A stretch of DNA of 64,000 bases, taken from the NCBI GenBank assembly GCA_964538615.1, contig CAZIGK010000002.1, positions 96,733-160,732 of the forward strand, written 5' to 3'. The position numbers and the translations under genes were made by a program. Shown piece by piece: positions 25,613 through 32,945 of the stretch. The first letter of the stretch is position 1. Every line of letters starts with the position of its first letter. The DNA comes from CAZIGK01 sp964538615 (GTDB taxonomy: Bacteria > Pseudomonadota > Alphaproteobacteria > Rickettsiales > RI-342). The notes beneath the pieces are model-generated. The model was not told where the DNA came from. It saw only the letters and a list, made by a program, of their open reading frames with translations, and did not search any database.

Positions 25613-25693
25613 GATGGTATGGCATCTCGTCTGGTCATGAGAGTGGGAAGTTGTTATATACCCCATAGTCAGGAATTGCTAGGGGATTTCACC

Positions 25694-26488
25694 ATGCCGC
25701 CATTGTCTGAGCCTATACCGCACTCTTCGCTATACCACATTCTTCCCGTTTGGTGGAACCGCAAGCTTTGGCTGTCTGTGCTGGGGGTGGTATGGATAGC
25801 CTGTATCGGTTACCATAGCATCCAGCCAGTCTGGGCACTGCCAGCGCATATTGTTGTAGATACGCCGGAAACGCTGGCAACTTTTCATTGCCGGCAAATC
25901 TACGCATCCGCCAAAGATAACATGTTGCTAACGACCGATAGCCTGAATAGTCTGGCCGGGGAAGGACAATTGGAAACCCTGCTGTCACCAGAAGAGGTCA
26001 ATAAGTTGCGGCAGGAATTTGGGATAGCACCGGATTTTGGCTTTCTCTTACCCGGTCGCTGGAATGCCATGACACGCGATGAACGGCTGCGCTTTAACCT
26101 GCTTATGGCTGCTTTTTTGCGACATATCTACCATTTGCCCACCGATGGTACGGTGGTTGATAAATGCCACGCCAAACGCCTGACCCCTGTTGCCGCAGGG
26201 AATCCTAATCAGCCAATGCAGCACGTGCGCTTTGCCAAAACCGCACTCACAACCCTTGGGCTGAATGGAAACCCCGGCTTTGTCCCGGTAGTCTACCTGT
26301 TCAACCGTGCGGATGCTTCGGAACGCTGGCAGATGAGCGATATGCAAATAGCGGGTGTCAGCCTGCGTCAACATATGGAAACCTTGTTACCTGAACGCAT
26401 GGCAAAAGGAGGTTTCAGCCAATTATTTGATGATTTGCAAGACATTGTGGACGAAAAACGGGAGGTGGGGGAATATTTCCCCCGCTAG
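25694..26488 (+). CDS. Membrane-anchored periplasmic protein, weakly MlaC-like
   Basis: A 264-residue protein with one N-terminal membrane helix near residues 25-42 (LWLSVLGVVWIACIGY) and a periplasmic body. The body has features reminiscent of MlaC/Ttg2D phospholipid carriers: DERLRFNLLMAAFLRHIYHL in the middle, and near the end a strand, then ERWQMSDMQIAGVSLRQHME and a terminal helix with GGFSQLFDDLQ. No mlaABDEF genes are near, and it is an anchored form rather than a simple secreted one, so the assignment is tentative. AGGGGA at 25681-25686, seven bases before the ATG, decides the start; the frame is open further upstream but would run into dxs. Confidence 0.55.
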   Translation: MPPLSEPIPHSSLYHILPVWWNRKLWLSVLGVVWIACIGYHSIQPVWALPAHIVVDTPETLATFHCRQIYASAKDNMLLTTDSLNSLAGEGQLETLLSPEEVNKLRQEFGIAPDFGFLLPGRWNAMTRDERLRFNLLMAAFLRHIYHLPTDGTVVDKCHAKRLTPVAAGNPNQPMQHVRFAKTALTTLGLNGNPGFVPVVYLFNRADASERWQMSDMQIAGVSLRQHMETLLPERMAKGGFSQLFDDLQDIVDEKREVGEYFPR

Positions 26489-26542
26489 CCCGCTGTGAGG
26501 TGACTTGCGCCATACAGAAAACTGTGCATACTGCACTCGGTA

Positions 26543-26563
26543 TATGTGGCAATGCTGCACATA
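26543..26563 (+). repeat. Inverted repeat upstream of the Mrp-type operon
   Basis: TATGTG (26543-26548) and CACATA (26558-26563) flank a nine-base loop, about 80 bases before mrpE in the 154-base leader. It may be an operator or leader hairpin. I did not find a convincing promoter pair here. Confidence 0.3.
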
Positions 26564-26642
26564 CCATATATCGTGATGATGCGTTCCCGCGCATGATCTC
26601 ATAACATACAATTGTTCGCTAAAAACCAAAAGGAAACGGCCT

Positions 26643-27164
26643 ATGCAGCCCGTGACCGCAGTGATATCGCTGGTGATGCTACTGGCTCTGTGCTGGCTGG
26701 TGTGGTCTGGCATGTGGAGTTACCCGTTTTTAATGGGGTGTGGGGTTGTGAGTATCCTGCTGGTGCTCGCAGCCACCCGCTGGCTGGGTTTGCAAGACCG
26801 GGAGGCACATGCCGGTCAGCTCGGCCCACGCTTCTGGCTTTATGCGCTGTGGCTACTGAAGGAAATGTTCGTGAGTTCCATTCGGGTCATTGGCCGCGTG
26901 TTATCAATACAGGGGGCTATTTCTCCAACCTTTGGGTGGGTCGTATCCCGCGTGCGGCATCCGTTTGGACACGCAGTCTACGCCAATTCCATCACCCTCA
27001 CCCCCGGTACTGTAACCGTAGCGCTGGAAAAAACACCGACGCTGAATCAGACTGAAAATGAGACCCGGCTTTACATCCATGCGCTGGAGCATGCCAGCCT
27101 GTCCGATTTGCGGCAAGGCCACATGCAAGCCATGCAAAAGCGCCTGACAGGAGATGCGTCATGA
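26643..27164 (+). CDS. mrpE: Cation/proton antiporter subunit MrpE
   Basis: Membrane subunit of the multi-protein Mrp (Mnh) Na+ or K+/H+ antiporter. The 173-residue protein has two or three N-terminal helices and a cytoplasmic C-terminal domain. Typical MrpE phrases are FWLYALWLLKEMFVSSIRV near residues 61-79, and ANSITLTPGTVTVALE near residues 115-130 followed by a short His-containing end (LYIHALEH). AAGGAA lies upstream of the ATG. It is the first gene of the nine-gene operon and overlaps mrpF by four bases. Confidence 0.93.
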   Translation: MQPVTAVISLVMLLALCWLVWSGMWSYPFLMGCGVVSILLVLAATRWLGLQDREAHAGQLGPRFWLYALWLLKEMFVSSIRVIGRVLSIQGAISPTFGWVVSRVRHPFGHAVYANSITLTPGTVTVALEKTPTLNQTENETRLYIHALEHASLSDLRQGHMQAMQKRLTGDAS

Positions 27165-27520
27165 ATGAGATAGGGGTGCATCATCTGCTGGTTGCTGCCT
27201 TACTGCTGGTTGTAACCAGCATGATACTCGTCCTGATACGCGCTCTGCGTGGCCCCACCGCGCATGATCGTATTCTGGCTGGCAATGCCTTTGGCTCCAA
27301 CACGGTACTCGCCATTATTTTATTGGCGTATGTGGTGGATAACCCCATGTTTCTGGATATTGCACTGGTCTATGCCACCATCAATTTCATCGGTACTATC
27401 GCCTTGTTAAAGCTGTTTCGTTTTGGCCGGTTTGATGCAGTCTGGACAGAGCAACCCTCCGTGGAAAGAGACCACAAAGCAGCGTCTTCTCACCCTCACT
27501 CTCATCCCCAGCAAGGGTAG
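27161..27520 (+). CDS. mrpF: Cation/proton antiporter subunit MrpF
   Basis: Small three-helix subunit of the Mrp antiporter, 119 residues. The family signature RALRGPTAHDRILAGNAFGS near residues 28-47 and the following helices (TVLAIILLAYVVDNPMFLDI, ALVYATINFIGTIALLKLF) are clear. The ~25-residue Ser/His-rich cytoplasmic tail is longer than usual. Its start overlaps the mrpE stop, indicating translational coupling, and mrpG follows after five bases. Confidence 0.95.
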   Translation: MNEIGVHHLLVAALLLVVTSMILVLIRALRGPTAHDRILAGNAFGSNTVLAIILLAYVVDNPMFLDIALVYATINFIGTIALLKLFRFGRFDAVWTEQPSVERDHKAASSHPHSHPQQG

Positions 27521-27525
27521 GCCCT

Positions 27526-27930
27526 ATGGTATTGTCTGAATCTTTGCTCGCGTCCATTGGTGCATGTCTGGCATTTCTGGCCGCGTTGATTTCGCTGGTG
27601 GGAGCCATTGGTATGTTACGCTTCCCTGATTTTTTCAGCCGCCTTCATCCGGCATCCCTGAAAGATTCGTTAGCCTTGCCATGCCTTATTGTGGGTTTGA
27701 TATGCGTAACGGGTCTGGAGTTGGAATCCGCCAAGTTAGTCCTTGTTCTGGTGTTCGTACTGGCAACCGGCCCTGCCGCAGCCCATGCACTGGCGCATTC
27801 CGCTCTGATTGTGCAGCATGAGGCGGAGGCCGATGTTGTCGCCAACGAAACGTTGAATGAAGCCCTGCATCTAGGCAGGCATGAACGTATGCAAGACTCC
27901 CCAGGCCACCGTGACGGAGACGCCATATGA
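27526..27930 (+). CDS. mrpG: Cation/proton antiporter subunit MrpG
   Basis: Three-helix subunit of 134 residues. The MrpG hallmark GAIGMLRFPDFFSRLHPASLKDSL lies near residues 26-49 (quoted here in parts: GMLRFPDFFSRLH, ASLKDSL). The C-terminal tail is charged and His-rich. It begins just after mrpF with AAGGGTAGG as the ribosome-binding site and overlaps the next gene by four bases. Confidence 0.94.
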   Translation: MVLSESLLASIGACLAFLAALISLVGAIGMLRFPDFFSRLHPASLKDSLALPCLIVGLICVTGLELESAKLVLVLVFVLATGPAAAHALAHSALIVQHEAEADVVANETLNEALHLGRHERMQDSPGHRDGDAI

Positions 27931-28985
27931 CCGATTTTCTGGCCGATCCCCACGGGCTGCTAAGCCTGATGTTATTTGCCATTTTGCTGGTGACAACGCT
28001 TGGGGTTATTTATATCCGCGATTTGCTTGGATCTGTGCTGCTATTCGGCATTTTCAGCCTGATTATGGCTTTGCTGTATCTGGTGATGGAGGCCCCCGAT
28101 GTCGCCATTACGGAAGCGGCTGTTGGCGCAGGTATCAGCAGTATTATTTTTCTGACCGCTATTGTTTTTACCGGACGCAACAGCATTCAGGCGCGGCATC
28201 GCACCTGGCCTGCGAAATTACTGGTCACTCTGCTGGGGTTATGCCTGCTCTATGCCACGCAGGATATGCCTGTCTATGGAGATATAGAAGCCCCGATCCA
28301 CCAGCATGTTGCCCCCTATTATCTGCGGGAAACCATGGCGGAAATTGGCATTCCCAACGTGGTGACGGCTGTGCTGGCCAGTTATCGGGGGTTTGATACG
28401 CTGGGGGAAGTCAGTGTGGTCTTTACCGCTATGGCGGCCGTGTTGCTATTGCTTTGGCCGCAGGGAAGTAGCAACACAGCCCAGACAGGGGCAAACCCCG
28501 CACCAGCGGATGCCACCCCCAAGGGCGCCATGCACGATATGCTGGTGCTGCGCATTGTCAGCAAATTGACGATACCGTTTATTCTCCTGTTTGGCCTCTA
28601 TGTCCTGACACATGGGGAGTATAGTCCGGGTGGCGGTTTTCAGGCAGGGGTCATTGTCGCTGCTGGGTTCCTTCTGTACGCCCTTATTTTCGGAGCGGAT
28701 ACTCTACTACAGAAATGTGGCTTCCCCACCCTCCAGAAATTAGCCGCGCTAGGAGCCATGATGTTTGGTGGCACGGGCGTGATTGCTGTCTTGCGAGGAG
28801 GAAATTTTCTGGAGTTTTCCAGCCTGCATGTGAACCCTCTTACCGGACAATTTTTGGGTATTTTCACGGCAGAAGTAGGCATCGGCCTGACAGTTTGCGC
28901 GGTGATGATGGCGTTGTATCTGCGTTTTGCCACCCATCAAACGGATGCCGGGGAACATTCCATCCGGCAAACCGAGGAGGATTAA
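27927..28985 (+). CDS. mrpB: Fusion of MrpA C-terminal domains (MbhD/MbhE-like) with MrpB
   Basis: A 352-residue membrane protein that joins parts usually found in two subunits. Residues ~10-75 resemble the MbhD/DUF4040 segment of MrpA (SVLLFGIFSLIMALLYLVME, APDVAITEAAVGAGISSI). Residues ~128-170 resemble the MbhE segment (YRGFDTLGEVSVVFTAMAAV). After a Pro/Ala linker, residues ~190-345 are MrpB (VLTHGEYSPGGGFQAGVIVA, FTAEVGIGLTV). The large NuoL-like part of MrpA is absent here; separate antiporter-like subunits are encoded downstream. Fusions of this kind occur in some Mrp operons, so it is probably not a cloning or assembly error. Confidence 0.88.
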   Translation: MTDFLADPHGLLSLMLFAILLVTTLGVIYIRDLLGSVLLFGIFSLIMALLYLVMEAPDVAITEAAVGAGISSIIFLTAIVFTGRNSIQARHRTWPAKLLVTLLGLCLLYATQDMPVYGDIEAPIHQHVAPYYLRETMAEIGIPNVVTAVLASYRGFDTLGEVSVVFTAMAAVLLLLWPQGSSNTAQTGANPAPADATPKGAMHDMLVLRIVSKLTIPFILLFGLYVLTHGEYSPGGGFQAGVIVAAGFLLYALIFGADTLLQKCGFPTLQKLAALGAMMFGGTGVIAVLRGGNFLEFSSLHVNPLTGQFLGIFTAEVGIGLTVCAVMMALYLRFATHQTDAGEHSIRQTEED

Positions 28986-28989
28986 CTCT

Positions 28990-29436
28990 ATGATTTATTG
29001 GCAGGAGTGGCTGGATTCCCTCAACATTGCCGGGCATGCAAACCAGTGGGCAGCTATCTTGCTCATGATGCTTGGTTTTTATGTGGTATTATCCAGTCGG
29101 CATCTGGTGAAAAAACTGATTGGGCTGGGTATTTTTCAAACATCGGTGCTGCTGTTGTATATATCCGGCGCATGGATTAAGGGAACCGTTGCCCCCATTT
29201 TGCAGGAAAACCCGACCATCACCTACAGTAATCCCGTACCCCACGTGCTCATGTTGACCGCCATTGTCGTCGGGGTCGCAACGCTTGCTGTGGGCTTGGC
29301 GCTGGTGGTGCGTATTCGGAGCTGCTATGGCACAGTGGAAGAAGACCTGCTAGTTGCCATGGATAACGCCGACAGTGAGCGCGGCAATGCGGCTGTATTA
29401 CGCCAGCTCAAGGATCATCGCGGAGGGGAATGGTAA
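28990..29436 (+). CDS. mrpC: Cation/proton antiporter subunit MrpC (NuoK-like)
   Basis: Three-helix subunit homologous to NuoK of complex I, 148 residues from this start. The NuoK-like core is SSRHLVKKLIGLGIFQTSVL near residues 35-54 and ALMLTAIVVGVATLAVG-type helix 3 (here VLMLTAIVVGVATLAVGLAL). A charged C-terminal extension of about 35 residues follows. The ATG lies four bases after the MrpB stop; an in-frame ATG at 28927 would overlap that gene heavily and is unlikely. Its TAA stop overlaps the next ATG. Confidence 0.9.
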   Translation: MIYWQEWLDSLNIAGHANQWAAILLMMLGFYVVLSSRHLVKKLIGLGIFQTSVLLLYISGAWIKGTVAPILQENPTITYSNPVPHVLMLTAIVVGVATLAVGLALVVRIRSCYGTVEEDLLVAMDNADSERGNAAVLRQLKDHRGGEW

Positions 29437-31124
29437 TGTTAGCGGCTCATTTTGCCATTCTGCCGGTCATTGCTCCGCTGTTCATGGCGCCTTTCTCTGC
29501 GCTCTTCCGCTGCGGCAAAATCAGTTGGGCTCTGGCGACGCTGGTAGCTGTGCTGGGTGCCTACGCCTCTCTGCACCTTGCAGGTGGCGTCTTGCGCGGA
29601 GAGGATATCCACTATTTCATGGGCGACTGGCAACCCCCATTTGGCATTGAATATCAAGTGGATGCGTTAAGCGCATTACTGCTGCTGGTGATTAATGGTA
29701 TGGCGGCGGTCATGTTACCGTTTGCCTATGCCAGTATCCAACGGGAATTATTGCCGGGGCAACAGGCGTTATTCTACAGCCTGTTTTTGCTCTGTCTGGC
29801 CGGATTAAACGGCATGGTGCTTACCTATGATACGTTTAACTTATATGTGTTTCTGGAAATATCATCCCTCGCCACCTATGCCATGATTGGTCTGGGCAGA
29901 GACAGACGCGCTCTGACTGCCGCCTTCCAATATCTGGTGTTGGGTACCATCGGGGCAACATTTTTCCTGATCGGGGTGGGATTGCTGTACCTGCAAACCG
30001 GAACCCTGAACATGGGAGATTTAGCAGCACGGCTACCAGCGGTGGCAACAACGCGCCCGGTTCTGGCAGCCTTTGCCTTTCTCACCGTTGGGCTGAGCAT
30101 GAAATTTGCTCTGTTTCCCTTGCATATGTGGCTACCCAATGCCTACGCCTACGCACCATCTTTTGTTTCCTCTTTTCTGGCTGCCACAGCGACCAAAGTG
30201 GGTATTTATGCGTTACTACGCATTACACTCACCGTGTTTGGCATCGATTTCAGTTTTGGGGAAATGCCGCTCGGTACTGCCCTGCTCATTCTCTCCACAT
30301 TGGCGATTCTTATTGGTTCCTACGTGGCGGTACATCAGTATAACGTCAAAAAATTACTGGCCTTTTCAAGTGTTGCCCAGATTGGCTATATCGCGATGGG
30401 GATTGGCCTTGGCAGTGTAGCGGGGCTGACAGCGGGCATGATTCACATCGCGAATCATGCGCTGGCAAAAGGCGCCTTGTTCCTGACTCTGGGGTGTATG
30501 GCTTATCGCCTTAACGAAGTGGGTATTGCCAGCTTGCGGCTGGATCATCTAAGCGGTCTGGCCAAACGTATGCCACTTACTGCCATGGCCTTTGTACTTT
30601 CTGGTCTGGCGTTGATTGGTATTCCGCTTTCTGCAGGATTTATCAGCAAATGGTACCTGATTCTCGCCGCACTGGATAGCGGTGCCTGGGAGCTACTGGC
30701 CGTGATTATTGCGGGTTCCTTGCTGGCCATGATTTATATCTGGCGAGTAGTGGAAGTGCTGTATTTCCGCCCCTTGGGGGATGCGCAAATGCGCCTGAAA
30801 GAAGCCCCGCTCCTGTTGTTAATACCGGCATGGCTGCTGGTCGCCGCTAGCTATTACTTTGGTCTGGATACCCGCTATACTATTGGTATTTCCAAACAAG
30901 CCGCCAGTAGCCTGTTTGAGCGGCATCTGGATATTCAACTCAGTGATCCTGCGTTGGAATCCGATGAAGTGCTGCCGGAAAATGGGGAATCAGACACAAC
31001 CAGCGACACCACAGACACCACTGATCCGGAAGAGATGCTGGAAGAAGGTGCGGACTCTCTCTCCCCTCCCCCCTCCATCCCGTCAAAGAATCAACCGGCT
31101 TCCGCAGGAGAGGCGCAACCATGA
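29436..31124 (+). CDS. mrpD: Antiporter-like subunit 1 (MrpD type)
   Basis: Proton- or cation-translocating subunit related to NuoL/M/N, 562 residues with about 14 helices. Key charges for ion transfer are present: Glu in the TM5 segment (NLYVFLEISSLATYAMIG), Lys in TM7 before the broken-helix loop (MKFALFPLHMWLPNAY), Lys in TM8 (TATKVGIYALL), and Lys in the late GFISKWY helix. The C-terminal ~70 residues are acidic and Thr/Ser/Pro-rich, a cytoplasmic or periplasmic tail unlike usual MrpD. The start overlaps mrpC as TAATG; an ATG six bases earlier is also possible. Confidence 0.92.
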   Translation: MLAAHFAILPVIAPLFMAPFSALFRCGKISWALATLVAVLGAYASLHLAGGVLRGEDIHYFMGDWQPPFGIEYQVDALSALLLLVINGMAAVMLPFAYASIQRELLPGQQALFYSLFLLCLAGLNGMVLTYDTFNLYVFLEISSLATYAMIGLGRDRRALTAAFQYLVLGTIGATFFLIGVGLLYLQTGTLNMGDLAARLPAVATTRPVLAAFAFLTVGLSMKFALFPLHMWLPNAYAYAPSFVSSFLAATATKVGIYALLRITLTVFGIDFSFGEMPLGTALLILSTLAILIGSYVAVHQYNVKKLLAFSSVAQIGYIAMGIGLGSVAGLTAGMIHIANHALAKGALFLTLGCMAYRLNEVGIASLRLDHLSGLAKRMPLTAMAFVLSGLALIGIPLSAGFISKWYLILAALDSGAWELLAVIIAGSLLAMIYIWRVVEVLYFRPLGDAQMRLKEAPLLLLIPAWLLVAASYYFGLDTRYTIGISKQAASSLFERHLDIQLSDPALESDEVLPENGESDTTSDTTDTTDPEEMLEEGADSLSPPPSIPSKNQPASAGEAQP

Positions 31125-32644
31125 TATTGCCTTATATCTACCCACAGCAAATCATGTTGATGGCCGTACTGATGCCGTTGGTGGCTTTCATGCTCAAGCC
31201 GTTTACTGCACGCACACCCAACCTGCGTGATGGACTGGCATTTTTAGTCGGGCTTATTACTTTTGCACTGGTTCTCTGGTTGTGGAGTGACTTCCGACAA
31301 GGCATACGCCCCTCCATCACCCTGTGGCATATTCTGCCCGGCATGAGCATTACCTTCAAGCTGGAATCCGCGGGCATGATGTTTGCACTGGTGGCTGCCG
31401 GGCTGTGGCCTGTAACCCATCTCTATGCGGTTGGCTATATGCGTGCCAACCACGAAATACGGCAGACACGCTTTTTCAGCGCCTTCCCCATCGCCATCGC
31501 CTGCGCATTGGGCATCGCCTTTTCTGCTAACTTATTTACCACATTCATTTTTTATGAAATCATGACCCTCTGCACCTACCCGCTGGTCACGCACAAGGGC
31601 AATGAAGCGGCGCGTCAGGCGGGCAGAACATATCTGGGTGTCCTCATGGGGACATCTCTCACCTTACTGTTGCCAGCCATTTTGTGGGTCTGGCAAGTCA
31701 CAGGGAGTATGGAATATACACAAGGTGGGTTGTTTGCCGGGTGGCAACATGGTCAAAGCCCCTTCATCATGGGGTTGATGCTGCTGTTTTTTGTCTTTGG
31801 TACGGCCAAGGCTGCGGTCATGCCGTTCCACCGCTGGCTACCCGCCGCGATGATCGCTCCTACGCCTGTCAGCGCCCTGTTACATGCGGTCGCAGTGGTC
31901 AAGGCCGGTATCTTTATCGTGTTTAAGGTGGTGGTCTATATTTTCGGTGCGGATTATCTGGATTCATTGGTGGTAGAAACCCCACTGATAAGCGCATGGC
32001 TACCGTATCTGGCCGGTGTAACGGTGATTGCCGCCTCCGTCATTGCCCTACAGCAGGATGATTTGAAAAAACGTCTGGCCTATTCCACCATATCCCAGCT
32101 TTCTTACATCGTAATGGCTACTGGATTATTATCCCCCTACGCGTTGATGGGAGCCGTAGCACATCTGGTGGCGCATGCGGTCAGCAAAATTACCCTGTTT
32201 TTCGCCGCCGGGAATATCTATACCGCCAGCGGCAAAAAAATGACCAAAGTCAGCCAAATGCAGGGCATTGGTCGCCTCATGCCTATCACCATGACCGCAT
32301 TCGCGGTGGGTAGCCTGTCGCTTATTGGGCTGCCGCCCACCATTGGCTTTGTCAGCAAGTGGTTTATGGTGAAAGGCGCCATGCAGGAAGGACACATTTT
32401 CGCTCTGCTGGTGTTTGCCATCAGTACCCTGCTTAATGCCGCTTACCTGCTGCCGATTGTCGGTCAGGCCTTTTTAGCACCACCACAAAATGCCACGCAG
32501 GAGGCACCCCATGGGGAGGCTCCCTGGCCAATGCTGGTTGCTATCTGCATAAGCGCGCTGCTGGTGCTGGCACTTTTTGCCATGCCATGGCTATTGTTGG
32601 ATAACCTGACCAGCTTCCTGCCGGAAGCATGGCCGGAATATTAA
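31121..32644 (+). CDS. Antiporter-like subunit 2 (NuoL/M/MrpA-N type)
   Basis: A second complex I-like antiporter subunit, 507 residues. It carries TM5 Glu (TFIFYEIMTLCTYPLV), TM7 Lys and the conserved loop (GTAKAAVMPFHRWLPAAM), TM8 Lys (AVVKAGIFIVFKVVV), and late Lys (GFVSKWFMVKGA), so it looks competent for ion transfer. By position and sequence it may stand in for the NuoL-like half of MrpA, which is missing as a single gene. It overlaps the preceding gene by four bases and is followed by a small two-helix gene. Confidence 0.88.
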   Translation: MILPYIYPQQIMLMAVLMPLVAFMLKPFTARTPNLRDGLAFLVGLITFALVLWLWSDFRQGIRPSITLWHILPGMSITFKLESAGMMFALVAAGLWPVTHLYAVGYMRANHEIRQTRFFSAFPIAIACALGIAFSANLFTTFIFYEIMTLCTYPLVTHKGNEAARQAGRTYLGVLMGTSLTLLLPAILWVWQVTGSMEYTQGGLFAGWQHGQSPFIMGLMLLFFVFGTAKAAVMPFHRWLPAAMIAPTPVSALLHAVAVVKAGIFIVFKVVVYIFGADYLDSLVVETPLISAWLPYLAGVTVIAASVIALQQDDLKKRLAYSTISQLSYIVMATGLLSPYALMGAVAHLVAHAVSKITLFFAAGNIYTASGKKMTKVSQMQGIGRLMPITMTAFAVGSLSLIGLPPTIGFVSKWFMVKGAMQEGHIFALLVFAISTLLNAAYLLPIVGQAFLAPPQNATQEAPHGEAPWPMLVAICISALLVLALFAMPWLLLDNLTSFLPEAWPEY

Positions 32645-32666
32645 ACGAGGGGAAGGAAATAAGCCC

Positions 32667-32945
32667 ATGCAACGCCCAACCCGCAATAACCGCTTCAGTG
32701 ATTTTTCAGCCAAACGTCTGCAACGCTTGTGGATAGCTCTGATCAGCGTGCTGCTGGCGAGCCTGCTGGCAGAGATTTTCGTACCGCTGCACGGCTATTT
32801 CACATGGGATAGCGCACCGTTTTTTCATGCGGCCTTCGGCTTCGCTGCCTGCGCAGCGATCGTACTGGTATCCAACCTGTGGGGCTGGCTGGTAAAACGG
32901 CCTGAAGCCGCAGAAGTGCTGGAACATATGGAGAAAAATACATGA
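32667..32945 (+). CDS. Small two-helix membrane protein of the Mrp-type operon
   Basis: A 92-residue protein with a basic N-terminus, two predicted membrane helices (LWIALISVLLASLLAEIFV near residues 21-39; FGFAACAAIVLVSNLWGWLV near 57-76), an aromatic periplasmic loop (HGYFTWDSAPFFHA) and an acidic C-terminus. Similar small proteins appear beside MrpD-like genes in other alphaproteobacteria as far as I recall, but I know of no assigned function. It overlaps the third antiporter-like gene by four bases, so it is made with it and may be an assembly or accessory subunit. Confidence 0.75.
   Translation: MQRPTRNNRFSDFSAKRLQRLWIALISVLLASLLAEIFVPLHGYFTWDSAPFFHAAFGFAACAAIVLVSNLWGWLVKRPEAAEVLEHMEKNT

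Noticed and set aside
25517..25693. Upstream extension of the MlaC-like gene
   Set aside because: It would overlap dxs; AGGGGA and the membrane anchor both point to the ATG at 25694.
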